From: Dipteronia dyeriana
Lineage: Eukaryota > Streptophyta > Magnoliopsida > Sapindales > Sapindaceae
Direction: 5' to 3'
NCBI GenBank assembly: GCA_032871835.1
Contig: CM065295.1
Coordinates: forward strand, 24,004,501 to 24,068,500
DNA: 64,000 nucleotides
Shown: piece after piece, positions 11,340 through 21,584 of the stretch
How the letters are laid out: the number at the start of each line of letters is the position of its first letter
Numbering within the stretch: the stretch's first letter is position 1
Translations under genes and position numbers: made by a program
The notes under the pieces: generated by a model
Seen by the model: the letters and a program-made list of their open reading frames with translations, nothing else
What the model was told of the DNA's origin: nothing
The model's database searches: none

Positions 11340-12680
11340 TTTTGGCATTTAACTTGGTATTCAACTTATTTGGAAGTTGGAAACTAATTAGTATGTAACT
11401 TCAAATTTAATTTACTAACATGTAACTTGAATATGACTAATATGAAAATTGAAAATCAATAAACATGTAACTTGGAAATCGATTTTCAAGTTACATGTTT
11501 ATTTGTAAGTTGAAAACTAATTAGCATGTAATTTCAAATTTATAACTAACATGTGACTTGAATATGACTAACATGTAAATTGAAAATCAACTGACATGTA
11601 ACTTACTTGACATGTGGTTCTAAAGTTACATGTCAGTTTAAATTTAAGTTACATGCCAGTTTAATTTTAAGTTATATGTCAATTGGTTCTAAAGTTATAT
11701 GTCAATTCGTATTAAGTTTCACAGTTGAAAGACACTGATTCCAAAAAGAATCCAGTATTGTTATATGCCAGTGTCGGTTCTGAAGTTGCATATCAATTTA
11801 ATTTGAATTTCAATATTAAATGAATTCATGTTTGTGATGTACGCTGAAGTATTGAATGAATTTATTTTGAAGATAAAATTCCAGTATTGTTACATACAAG
11901 TTATTAACAAAGTTACATGCCAGTTACATGCCAGTTACTTACTATATTTCGTATTGTAGACTATGTTAAATTAGATTCCAGTATTAAATGAATTTATTTT
12001 GAAGACTAAATTCTAAAACAAAAGTCCAGTATTGTTATATGCCAGTTCAATTTCAAGTTGCATGCCAATTCGTATTGACTTTCACAGTTGAAAGACACTG
12101 ATTCCAAAATAAAATTTCAGTATTGTTACATGTCAGAAGTTACATGTCAATTCAACTTGAAGTTACATGCCAGTTTGTATTAACTTTCAGAGTTGAAAGA
12201 CATTGATTCCAAAACAAAAATCAAGTACTGTTACATGTCAGAAGTTACATGTTAGTTCAATATGAAGTTACATAACATTTGACTCTTAAGTTACATGTCA
12301 GTTCGTATTGATTTTCACAGTTGAAACACTAGTTCTAAAAACAAATTCCAGTATTTTTACATACCAGTGTTAGTTCAAACGTTACATGTCAGTTCAATTT
12401 TAAGTTACATGACAATTGAAAATAAAGTTACATGACAAAGTAAAGAACTTATATGATAGTGCATCGAATTCATATGTCTATGGTGCATCCTCAGACGAAT
12501 TTTTTCCATTCCTCTAACAACTTTGCCTATAAATTATACGTAATTTTTAATATATTTGTAAGTTTATGTCAACTGAATATATCCAATCCTTCAGACATTT
12601 ACATTCTAGTCATATGCTAAATTACATGTCCATTGATTTCAAGTTATATGGTAGTTTTCTGTCAAGTCACATGCCATTTG
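11340..12680. repeat. Field of ACATGTAACTT / AAGTTACATGT repeats
   Basis: The palindrome-like motif AAGTTACATG(T/C)CAGTT and its complement occur about twenty times at irregular 20-60 bp steps. A longer unit beginning CACAGTTGAAAGACACTGA recurs at about 11717, 12084, 12190 and 12315. Near 11365-11455 and 11500-11600 a segment of about 120 bp is repeated. There is no coding capacity. I know of no family with this signature. Confidence 0.7.
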
Positions 12681-12687
12681 ATGTCTT

Positions 12688-12713
12688 TATATATATATAT
12701 ATATATATATATA
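12688..12713. repeat. (TA)n microsatellite
   Basis: About 13 uninterrupted AT/TA units. Confidence 0.9.
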
Positions 12714-12814
12714 AACGATCTTCCATCAACAAGAACAGCCTGACTAGAATACAGATCATCCTTAGCCAACAAAATAATGTCAATCTGGAAATGAATTGCT
12801 CCAATAGACAGAGC

Positions 12815-13437
12815 TAACACAACCAACTACAAACCTAGCAATCGAGTGGGCAACTCTGTTGCAATTCCTAGAAATTTGAACAATTTTCACATTTATACAC
12901 TTTGATTCCATAGAGAAAATATCAAACATTATATTATCTATATATGCACAAGTGAAACTGGTCTCATTACATTAATCCACCACTCACAACGCATCAGATT
13001 CAACACATGATCAAAAGCAACCCAATTTAATAGCCACAGTAAGCTCCTCAAGAATGGCCTTCGCCTTTGCAATTCTCACTGTAACCATCCACCTGAAACT
13101 CAACTGCCCTTACTATAATACTTGAGTTATCTCTGATCACAATACTATCCCCATAGCGTCCACCATCAACATCCAAAGTTACATCCATGTTAAGTTTAAA
13201 GCAACCAAGCAAAGACACACACACCATACATCGTCATATGAGACCTGTCCTCTATGTAAACCAACCATGTACCATTTCACCAAATTTTGAAATATACAAC
13301 GAGTTCACCAGCCCCACTCTAATAATCTTTGACCACTCCACCATACAATTCCTGTTGTGCCAAAGCAACCAAGCAATAACAAGGAATCTCAAAACAATCT
13401 CCTCATTCTCAACTAAGCCAAGCCGCATAATCCTTTA
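12815..13437 (-). pseudogene. LINE-type C-terminal fragment with RNase H domain
   Basis: On the minus strand, from about 13430: a linker reading VLRFLVIAWLLWHNRN (in a shifted frame), then MDVTLDVDGGRYGDSIVIRD at about 13186, then, after a frameshift, IAKAKAILEELTVAIKLGC, VESDAL, and finally VQISRNCNRVAHSIARFV near 12885-12825. This is the linker plus RNase H order seen at the end of plant L1-type ORF2 and related genes. Several frameshifts and stops make it dead. It lies in inverted orientation to the fragment at 10880-11210. Confidence 0.65.
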
Positions 13438-14009
13438 AAAAAAAATTGAAGTAAAAATGACATGATTTCCATTGTGAAGAAACCCTTTCACGGCTAATTA
13501 ACTTAACTTATATTTTAATTGAGGGGGAAGAGGGAAGCTTATTGAGAAAACTTAATAACATACTAAAATCCAGTCACAAAATCTCAATCTAATTACGATC
13601 TAATTACATGTTACAAATAAAAAAAACACATATTTCACAATTAACCGTCACCAAATAAAATTCGCAACACAAGAATAACATCAATAGCAGTTCGAGCAAT
13701 TCAAATGTGCTCAAATAGAAATCGAACCAAATCCAACACAACAATATTTTTTTTTACAGAAAACCTATTTTTTTTCTAACTGATAATAGAGATTAATTGA
13801 TGTATTATGTAAGAAATCACCTAAAAATCAAAAACTTGTTGGGCGTTGATGAGCTTACGGTCGCTCCAAGTTGCATCGTTAACAAGTGAAAAACGTTCAA
13901 GGCAAAGGTGCAGCGTTGACGAGCTCGGGAGGACAGTCACTGCAGGTGGCAGCGTCGACGTGAAAGGGGAAGGGGCGGTGGCGGCGGCAGCGGCGATGAT
14001 GGATGACCA
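13438..14009. other. Intergenic, no gene recognised
   Basis: AT-rich up to about 13830. Then 13846-14000 is GC-richer, with alternating GCGGC triplets and a short open frame that resembles nothing I recognise. Confidence 0.4.
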
Positions 14010-14078
14010 GGTCTCTTTTTCTCTTTCTCTTTCTCTTTCTCTTCTCTTCCTCTTTCTCTTTCTCTTTCTCTTTCTACT
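14010..14078. repeat. (TCTTTC)n microsatellite
   Basis: About eleven imperfect CTTTCT units, pure pyrimidine on the plus strand. Confidence 0.85.
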
Positions 14079-14273
14079 TCCTGAAACCTAACAAGAGCCA
14101 GAACCCCAATTTTTTATTTTCTATTATTTCAAATCATATAAAGGCAAACTTGGCCAAAATGAGTCACTAAAAACAATAAAAATATTTTATATGGCTAAAA
14201 ACAATAAATCCATAAATATTTTGGCTCCGTACGAATTCACCCCATATATATATATGCCCCTATTGATAGGCGG

Positions 14274-14504
14274 TATATATGCCCACGGTTCGGTTCTGTT
14301 TTGGTTCTGGTTCCGATTTTGGTTCCGAATTGAACCCGAACCGGACCCCGAACCGAAACCGAAACCGAACCCGAACCGTGGACAGGCGGTTCCGGTTCCG
14401 GTTCCGGTTCCGGTTCCGGTTTCGGTTTCGGTTCCGTCAATTCTGGTTCGGTTCTAACTGTTTATCCGGTTCGATTTTTTTTTTTAACATTTTTGCTTAA
14501 TAGA

Positions 14505-14551
<47 letters not shown>

Positions 14552-14754
14552 AACGGCGGTTCCAGAACCAGAACCGAACCGCTAGTTTCAAATCGATTTT
14601 TTTCGAAAAAGAACCAAAACTGAACCTTTATTCCCACATTTACTGTTATGGTTATGGTTCCAAAACCAATTTCACGGTTTCAGTTACGATTACGATTCAT
14701 TTCACACGGTTACAGTTCGGTTCCACAATTCGAACCAAACCGTGGCCATGTCTA
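14274..14754. mobile_element. Short non-autonomous hAT-like element rich in GGTTC(C/G) repeats
   Basis: The ends are imperfect inverted repeats: TATATATGCCCACGG at the left and, read inward, TAGACATGGCCACGG at the right (12 of 15 match). Next to both ends lie GGTTCGG/GGTTCCGG arrays like the subterminal repeats of the larger hAT element at 21585-25135. The flanks ATAGGCGG and ATAGGGCT only weakly resemble an 8-bp duplication. A (TA)n tract occupies 14509-14547. No coding capacity. Confidence 0.5.
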
Positions 14755-14772
14755 ATAGGGCTGTGATAAAAA

Positions 14773-16097
14773 GTGGAAATTGTGAGATATGTCACCTTTT
14801 TTTGTGTGTGTTGTAATGATGTCACCGTTTTAATAACTTAAGTTTAAAAGGCACCTATTATGGTGAACTACCCAAATTACCCTTAAATAATCTATTTTTA
14901 TTCTCATTGTGCTTCTATCTACACTTTGAAAACGATAACTCCTCTCTCTCTCCCCAAAATAGTTGTCTGAAAATCGATCTACAACTCATCTCTCTCTAAA
15001 AAACTTGTCTCTCTCCAGATTATACTAAAAAAAATAACATATGTTTGTGATCTTCTTTTATACATTGTCATATATTTCTGTGTAGTTTAACAATGTATCC
15101 ATTCGTTATGATTATTTATCTCAATCTTTGTATGAACATGTATGAACATTTAGTCTTCAGATTCTGTTTGAGACATTTTTAAAATACTTTGAGCATTTTT
15201 TATTAGTATACGAGCTATTTTGATATGATTCTGAGTTTTTTTATACTCTTCCAAGTTTTTTTTATTTGTATCCGAGTTTTTTTTATCAGAAAAGCTCGAA
15301 TCAAGTAAAAAAAATCTTGGGCACTTGGCAAAAAAGCTCGAACCCATTTTTTACCAAGTGCCCAAGCTTTTTTGTCAAGTGCCCAAGCTTTTTTTTTACT
15401 TTGTTCGAGTTTTTTTACCAAGTTAAAAAAAAAAACTCGGGCACTTGGCAAAAAAGCTCGAATCGAGCTTTTTTACCAAGTGCCCGAGCTTTTTTTAATG
15501 AGTTCGAGCTTTTTTGTCAAGTGTCCAAGCTTTTTTGTCAAGTGTCCAAGCTTTTTTGTCAAGTGCCCAAGCTTTTTTTTACTTGATTCGAGCATTTTTG
15601 CCAAGTTAAAATAAAGGTCGGGCACTTGGTAAAAAAGCTCGAACCCAGTAAAAAAAGCTCGGACAGTTGGCAAAAAAGCTCGAACCCTTACCCGAGCTTT
15701 TTTGGTAAGGATTCGAGTTTTTTTACCAAGTGTCCGAACTTTTTTTTACTGAGTTCGAGCTTTTTTACCAAGTGCCCGGATTTTTTTTTTAAACTTGGCA
15801 AAAAGTCTCAAATCAAGTAAAAAAAAGCTCGGGCACTTGGCAAAAAAACTCGACCCCTGAATGCGTCTGCGTAGAGCCACTCCGTCGTTGTTCGAGTGAT
15901 TGTTTGAGTTTCAACGAGATTTTCTCTCTACTTCAAAACTATCCCTGTAAAATGAATGAAAAGAAATCTGATGTGGAACAACTATTGAGGGTATTTTTGT
16001 CAGTTCACCATAATAGCTATCTTTTAACCATAAGTTATTAATACAGTAACAGTATTGAAATGCTACCTTCAAAAAGTGCTATTTATTTTTTGACCCC
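14773..16097. mobile_element. TIR element A with internal 21-bp minisatellite (Mutator-like, non-autonomous)
   Basis: The left arm (AGATATGTCACC, then AATAACTTAAGTTTAAAAGG, then TATTATGGTGAAC) is mirrored at the right by GTTCACCATAATAG and TAAGTTATTA. Inverted arms are about 120 bp, the inner 60 bp best conserved. Inside are a unique part of about 330 bp, a minisatellite (15225-15856), and a right unique part with GAATGCGTCTGCGTAG. Elements B (17624-18790) and C (50085-51635) share arms and unique parts but not the array sequence. No clear target duplication is visible here. Assignment to Mutator-like elements rests on long TIRs and the 8-9 bp duplications of B and C. Confidence 0.72.
15225..15856. 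repeat. 21-bp minisatellite of element A, both orientations
   Basis: Unit close to GTCAAGTG(T/C)CCAAGCTTTTTT, 21 bp, present in forward and reverse orientation. At 15436-15488 two 26-bp arms pair at 25 positions around a single base, a near-perfect palindrome. The period is divisible by three, so both strands show open frames with a seven-residue repeat (FFVKCPS). I treat these as by-products of the period, not genes. Confidence 0.85.
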
Positions 16098-16104
16098 TTA
16101 ATAA

Positions 16105-17120
16105 TGATCGTCATTTCTACAAATGAACGTATAAAAGTCACAAATTTCTCTGACTTCTCTTTACCATTTTTTCTCTTTCTAGACAATTACTTTTAATTTA
16201 AAGTATTTCTAGAATCAAAAATCTCCACTGTAAAAAAAAAAAAAAAAAAAAAAAACTAACAGCTACCTGAGTTTTGACAATTTACTTTAGAGACAATTTT
16301 ATTAAAAATTAACACTCATAACTCATCTCACCTACGGTTAGTAGTTGCTGTAAATCGTTTACATTTAAAAAAAAAAAAGCTAAATAGGCGAAACAACCCT
16401 ACAAATTATAATTATAAATAATAATAATTTACAATAAAACAAAGGAAAATGACTATAAATCTGGACAATTGAGATCCATTAATTTTTGACAAAATTTTAA
16501 AAACTATTAAAAATTAAATTTGAATCTCCAGTTCTCCACAATCCGTTGCAATGATGGACGTTGAAGATTTATTTAAAAAAACACATTAAAAAAGAGCAAT
16601 TTAGATGGGTTGAGTTCATCTCGATCACTCAATGTGATATATGAAGGTATTCATGGATTATGCAAAGTCTTTTCTAGTTAAGTGATAGATGTTAAACTTT
16701 TGAATTATCCTAATGAAAAAAATAAAGCGATAGAATCACTTATTTATTAAGAGATTATTAATTCAACAGGTAATAATACACATGCCAATGATGACCCTAA
16801 ACCAAATAGCAATTGTGTTTTATCGATTGCTTTTCTAAAATATATATTTCAAAACGTAGTAAATTTAGATAACTTTTTGTTACAAAATGAAAGAGAATAT
16901 ATCCGATATGTGGTATATGCATTGCAAAAAATCAACTAACTACTTGTTAGTCGTTACAAAATGAAACAAAATACGGTGCGTGCATGGCATAGAAAAACAA
17001 AGATAAGGTTGAGTTTTATTTATATATATATAAAGAAAAAACAAACGACATTATATGAATATTTGTGAACGAGCTTGATTGAGAAAATGGAAATTCAAGT
17101 ATAAAGGTTTTTAATATGTA
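16105..17120. repeat. Old local duplication, copy 1
   Basis: Segments such as CTCTGACTTCTCTTTACCA, TTTTAATTTAAAGTA, the ATGAAGGTATTCATGGATTATG stretch and ACTAACTACTTGTTAG recur in order in 17125-19200. Divergence is high and no gene is recognisable. An A-run of 24 lies near 16232-16255. Confidence 0.65.
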
Positions 17121-17124
17121 TTAT

Positions 17125-19200
17125 GACAAAGATTGTCAATTCTACAAGTCAACGTATAAAAGTTAGTAATAAGAGTCATAAATTTCTCTGACCTCTCTTT
17201 ACAATTCATCTTCCTTCTAGACAGTTACTTTTAATTTGAAGTACTCTAGCATCAAAAATCTCCATTTTATTAAAAATAAAATAAAGAAGTAATAAGTAAT
17301 TACTAGCTGATAGAGTTTTGAAATTTACATTAAGAAGCAATTTTATTAAAACTTGACACTCATCTATGGTTAGTATTTACTATTGATTATTACTTTTAAT
17401 CGGTTAATTACTTTTTAAAAAAGCTAAAAAGATGAAACTATTCTAAAACCTATAATTAAAAAATAATAATCTACAATTAAAAAAAGAATATATATATATA
17501 TATATATATGGACAATCGTGATCAATTTATTTATTTATTTAAGCACAAAGACAAAATTTTAAAATCATCGGTTAAAAAATAAATTTAAAACTTCACAATC
17601 CATCCCAAAGATATAAGTGTGAGTGGAAATTGTGAGGAATATCATATTTTTTGTTGTGTTGCAATGATGTCACCAGTTTAATAATTTATGTTTAAAGGAC
17701 ACATATTATGGTTAACTATCCAAATTGCTCTTAAAATCTGTCTTTGTGCTTCCATCTACATTTTGAAAAATAATTGTCTTCTCTCTCCAAAAATATTGTC
17801 TGAAAATCGATCTCCTTATTTTCTCTCATGCATTTGTAACTGGTTTAATAATGTATCAATTCGTGTATGAACATGTAGTCTCCAGAATGTGCACGAGATT
17901 TTTTTTAATAGTCTGAGATTTTTTCTATTGTTTCGAGTTTTTTAAATTATTTTCTGAGCTTTTTTGTAATGGTTCGAGCATTTTTGTATTGGTCCGAGTT
18001 TTTTTTAATTATTTTCCGAGGTTATTTTTCTAAATTTTCAAGTTTTTTTTTCTTTTCCGAACTTTTTTTCTATTGGTCCGACATTTTATTTTTTTGACTA
18101 TTTGTGAGATTTTTTAGAAAGAATTTGAGAATTTTTGTGAAAAAAAAATCGAACCTATTTTAAAAAAGCTCGGACAGTTCCCATAAAAGCTCGAACAGTT
18201 GTAAAAAAAACTCGAGCTTTGAAAAAAAAAAGGCTCGGATTTTGTTCTAAAAAACTCGACCATGTTTCAAAAAATCTCGGAGATTCTAAGTAAAACAAAC
18301 ATGAATTTTCTAAACAAAAAGCTCGGACGTCTTTCAAAAAAGCTCGGATTTGGTTCAAAAAACTCGAAAATGTTTCAAAAGTCTCGGAAACCCAGAAAAT
18401 CATCTTCGTTAAAAACAATTCAATATGATTTCAAACCTTAACCTAAAAAATAACCATTCTCGAATCTTTTATCAACACACAACAGATCAAATTAAAAATA
18501 AAAATAAAAATAAAAGCTCCGGGGACGCGAGCTGACCGAGCAGCTTGACTACCACGAGTTTGGTGGAGAGCTCGACCCTAGAATGCGTTTGCGTAGCGCT
18601 TGAGTTTCAACGGAACTTTCTCCCTCTATTTCACAACTCTCACTGTAAAAAAATGAATGAAAGAAACAAGAACAACTATTGGAATATTTTTATCCATTCA
18701 CTATAATAGGTGACTTTTAAATATAAGTTATTAAAACAGTGACAATATTGAAATGTCACCTCTAAAAAGCACCATTTAATTTTCGAACCCTAAGTGCGAA
18801 GCAATATCGATAGACATTGAAGATTTATTTAAAAACTAAATTTTAAAAGAGCAATATAGATAGATGGAGTTCCACCTTCATCTCAATGTGAAAGATGAAG
18901 GTATCAATGGATTATGTGAAGTCTTTTCTAGTCATCGTTATAACTTATCAAGATGTGATAGTTGTTGAGCAACATTTGAATTATCCCGGTGAAAATAATA
19001 CAGTAATAAAATTACTTACGAAGAGATTTTTAAAATGTAATAATATTCATACCAATGATGATCATGATCCAAATGACAATTGTGTTTTTTTTTTTTTAAT
19101 ATATATTTCAAGCTATGGTCTGTTATAAAACGGAAGAGAATATACCAAAGGTGTCTGCATTGAACAAAATCAAGTAACTACTTGTTAAAACAAGAAGATG
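17125..19200. repeat. Old local duplication, copy 2, interrupted by element B
   Basis: It aligns with 16105-17120 from about 17125 to 17614 and again from 18791 to about 19200. The gap is exactly element B plus one target duplication. Short open frames inside are not shared by copy 1, so I do not call a gene. Confidence 0.6.
17624..18790. mobile_element. TIR element B with internal ~20-21 bp minisatellite
   Basis: Same arms as element A (GTGGAAATTGTGAG at the left; AAGTTATTAAAACAGTGACA at the right). It is flanked by TAAGTGTGA (17615-17623) and TAAGTGCGA (18791-18799), a 9-bp duplication with one mismatch. Copy 1 of the surrounding duplication lacks the insertion (near 16540-16560). The central array (about 17890-18400) is arranged as two inverted halves, T-runs with CGAG on the left and CTCG with A-runs on the right. 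Confidence 0.78.
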
Positions 19201-19382
19201 AAAATTTCAAATACGGTAGGATGATGAATGATTTTACATTGCGTGTTATGCAATTCAATATGCAGACTCCCAAAAGTAACACACGTCACTACGTAACATT
19301 ACATATCCCAACACAATGTAATATTACATGGGAGACACGGTACAAAAATATGTAAAGATCCTAGACCAGAAAAAGACTCTTG
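19201..19382. other. Intergenic, nothing recognised
   Basis: Short AT-rich stretch with repeated ACATTACAT-like words and no open frame. Confidence 0.4.
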
Positions 19383-20446
19383 AGACCTGTTTATTTGATA
19401 TTTGACGGGATTGGATAGGCTAAGATTATTTTTCAACCATTTCCGCGTTTGGTTTAACACCAGGATAGGATAAAAATAATCCCATCATTCCATTGAATAA
19501 ATTATTCCCAACCAAATAGATGGGATTAATTTCTTTTATATCTTCTTTATTACACAAACATCCCTCTACCTTATGTAAATAAAAAAAAACACCCCTCTAA
19601 ATCAGATCATCTTCACTCTTCGATCTTCATAAACCCAGATTCTCCACACACAAAAATTTGCTACAAAAAAGACCAATAATCATCATATATAAAACATTTA
19701 ATTATCATATTCAAATATGCTAAGGTAATACAGATCATGATAGATAATTTTTTGTATTGAACAAAGATGACCGGGAAAACTAAGAAAAAACGGTGTAACA
19801 AACAAGCCAACAACAACGATAACTGGGAGAAACACCGGCAGAGCAAACAAGACAACAACAAAGCAAAGAAACAAAAAGAAGGAAACAAAAATGAAGATCA
19901 GCTGGGCAACGCCTTGGCGTCCCTGAACAAACATCACAATCAAATCAAAATTTTTATTTTCAAAAAAAGAAAAAAGAAAAAGAAATTGAATGAAAATCGT
20001 AGATCTTGGATTTTTTGAGAAAATAAAAATAAAAACCAAAATAGAGATCTTAGAAAAAGGAAAAGAAAAACCAAAATATGCTCACAAAAAAAATAATTAA
20101 GAGAGCAGATCTTGGATTTTGAGAGAAAAATAAAGATCAAAACTTTTAAGAAGAGATGAGATTAGCTATGGAGGAGTTGAGAGGAGAAGAGAGTTGAGAA
20201 ATAGAGTCTTGGTCAACGATTTTTTTTATTATTTTGGTAAGTTAACCAAGATTTGCATAGGGAATGTATATGTAATTATCCGTTTATTTTTAATTTTATC
20301 CTTTATTAAACCAAACATATGGTTAGATTATTTTTAATCTAATCCCAACTAACACCAAACACGAGAAACGCTATAATTAATCTAATCTAATCCAATCTTA
20401 TCTCTTAAAAATAGTCTCATCATATATCACGCACCAAACGCACCCT
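19383..20446. mobile_element. Probable MITE-like or non-autonomous DNA element
   Basis: The left edge (GAGACCTGTTTATTTGATAT, GGGATTGGATAGG) and right edge (AATCTAATCCAATCTTATC, CACCAAACGCACCCTTA) are loosely complementary and carry GTTTGG-type motifs typical of plant MITE ends. Sequence matching 20281-20410 recurs at 20490-20615. Inside is an A-rich region with a Lys/Asn-rich frame that I do not regard as a gene. No target duplication is identified. Confidence 0.4.
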
Positions 20447-20617
20447 TAATATATATATTTCATTGGATATGTATATATGTAAAACATTCATGCATATTTT
20501 TAATTTTATCTTATGTTGAACCAATCATATGATTGAATTATTTTTAATCCAATCCCAATTAGCACTAAACACGAGAAACACTATAATTAATTCAATCAAA
20601 TCCAATCTTATCTCTCC

Positions 20618-20690
20618 CCCCATTACCCCTACCCTACCCTACCCTACCCAACCCCTACCCCCTACCCCCCACCCCCCACCCCCCACCCCC
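20618..20690. repeat. (CCCTA)n and (ACCCCCC)n simple repeat
   Basis: CCCTA units grade into ACCCCCC units. The minus strand has many G-runs of five or six. The unit is not the CCCTAAA telomere repeat. Confidence 0.85.
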
Positions 20691-21576
20691 CAACAATAAT
20701 TAAAATGTAAATCAATAAAACAAACTATATATTGTGATATATATACAAATTAGATGATAATATTATATTGTTCCTTTATTATTTTAATAATATAAATTAA
20801 CTAATAATTTTTGTTTCCATAATTTTATTGACCATAAAAATAAGAAATAAAATTGATCCATTTTAATATTTTAATTTTCTATTATTTCATATATTATTAT
20901 CTAATCCAGTGTGTATTATATATAATATTATTTTTATAGGTGTCACTAAAACAAACTAATTAAATATTGAACTCTTATAGCGATGACCTATATTATTTAT
21001 TTTGTTAGGTTAATTATTAATATGATTTTGATAAATTTATTTTATTAGTTTATTATTTAAATTTTGTTTAAAATTATTATAAGCTAATTTGGTTTGACAT
21101 GAATATTATAAAATTAAATTAGAAGTATGTAAATAACTGAGAATTAAATATATATATATATATATGGTATGATGATATATTAATTAAGTTATTTAAATCT
21201 ATATTTTATAAGCCAATAACTATTAAAATATTACTTTTAGTTATGCATACAGCATACCGTTAAGAATAGGTCTAGGTTTTGCAACAAATAAAAGATGTTT
21301 TCTCATACACTCTTTAATTATGTAATTGAAATGAAATTATAAAGAAAATTAGATTGATTAAGTTATAAATAATTTTCTAGTTATAAAATAGACATGTTAC
21401 ATTTTAATTAGTTAATATCTATTTTATTTATATATTTGTATCATTACTTTTAACACCAAATGGTATCACATTTTGTTGAAAAGTATCAGATATGGGATTC
21501 CACACTTTTTCTTGTACGAGATTCCTAATGATATTATTTGAAGATTACGTGATCTACAATATTAGTTTTGGTTAAA
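20691..21576. other. AT-rich intergenic DNA
   Basis: Very AT-rich with a short (TA)n at 21150-21166. No coding or element signal seen. Confidence 0.5.
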
Positions 21577-21584
21577 CCCCTCAT

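Noticed and set aside
13846..14091. Open frame with Ala/Asp-rich centre
   Set aside because: Ends in the pyrimidine microsatellite and resembles no protein family; could be a 5' exon relic but nothing supports it.
15215..15820. Several open frames on both strands with FFVKCPS-type heptads
   Set aside because: The 21-bp repeat unit keeps all frames open; no start context, splice sites or unrelated copy supports a protein.
19767..20018. Lys/Asn-rich frame, and Phe-rich frames on the other strand
   Set aside because: A-rich low-complexity DNA within a MITE-like segment.
20618..20690. Possible interstitial telomere repeat
   Set aside because: The unit is CCCTA grading to ACCCCCC, not CCCTAAA.
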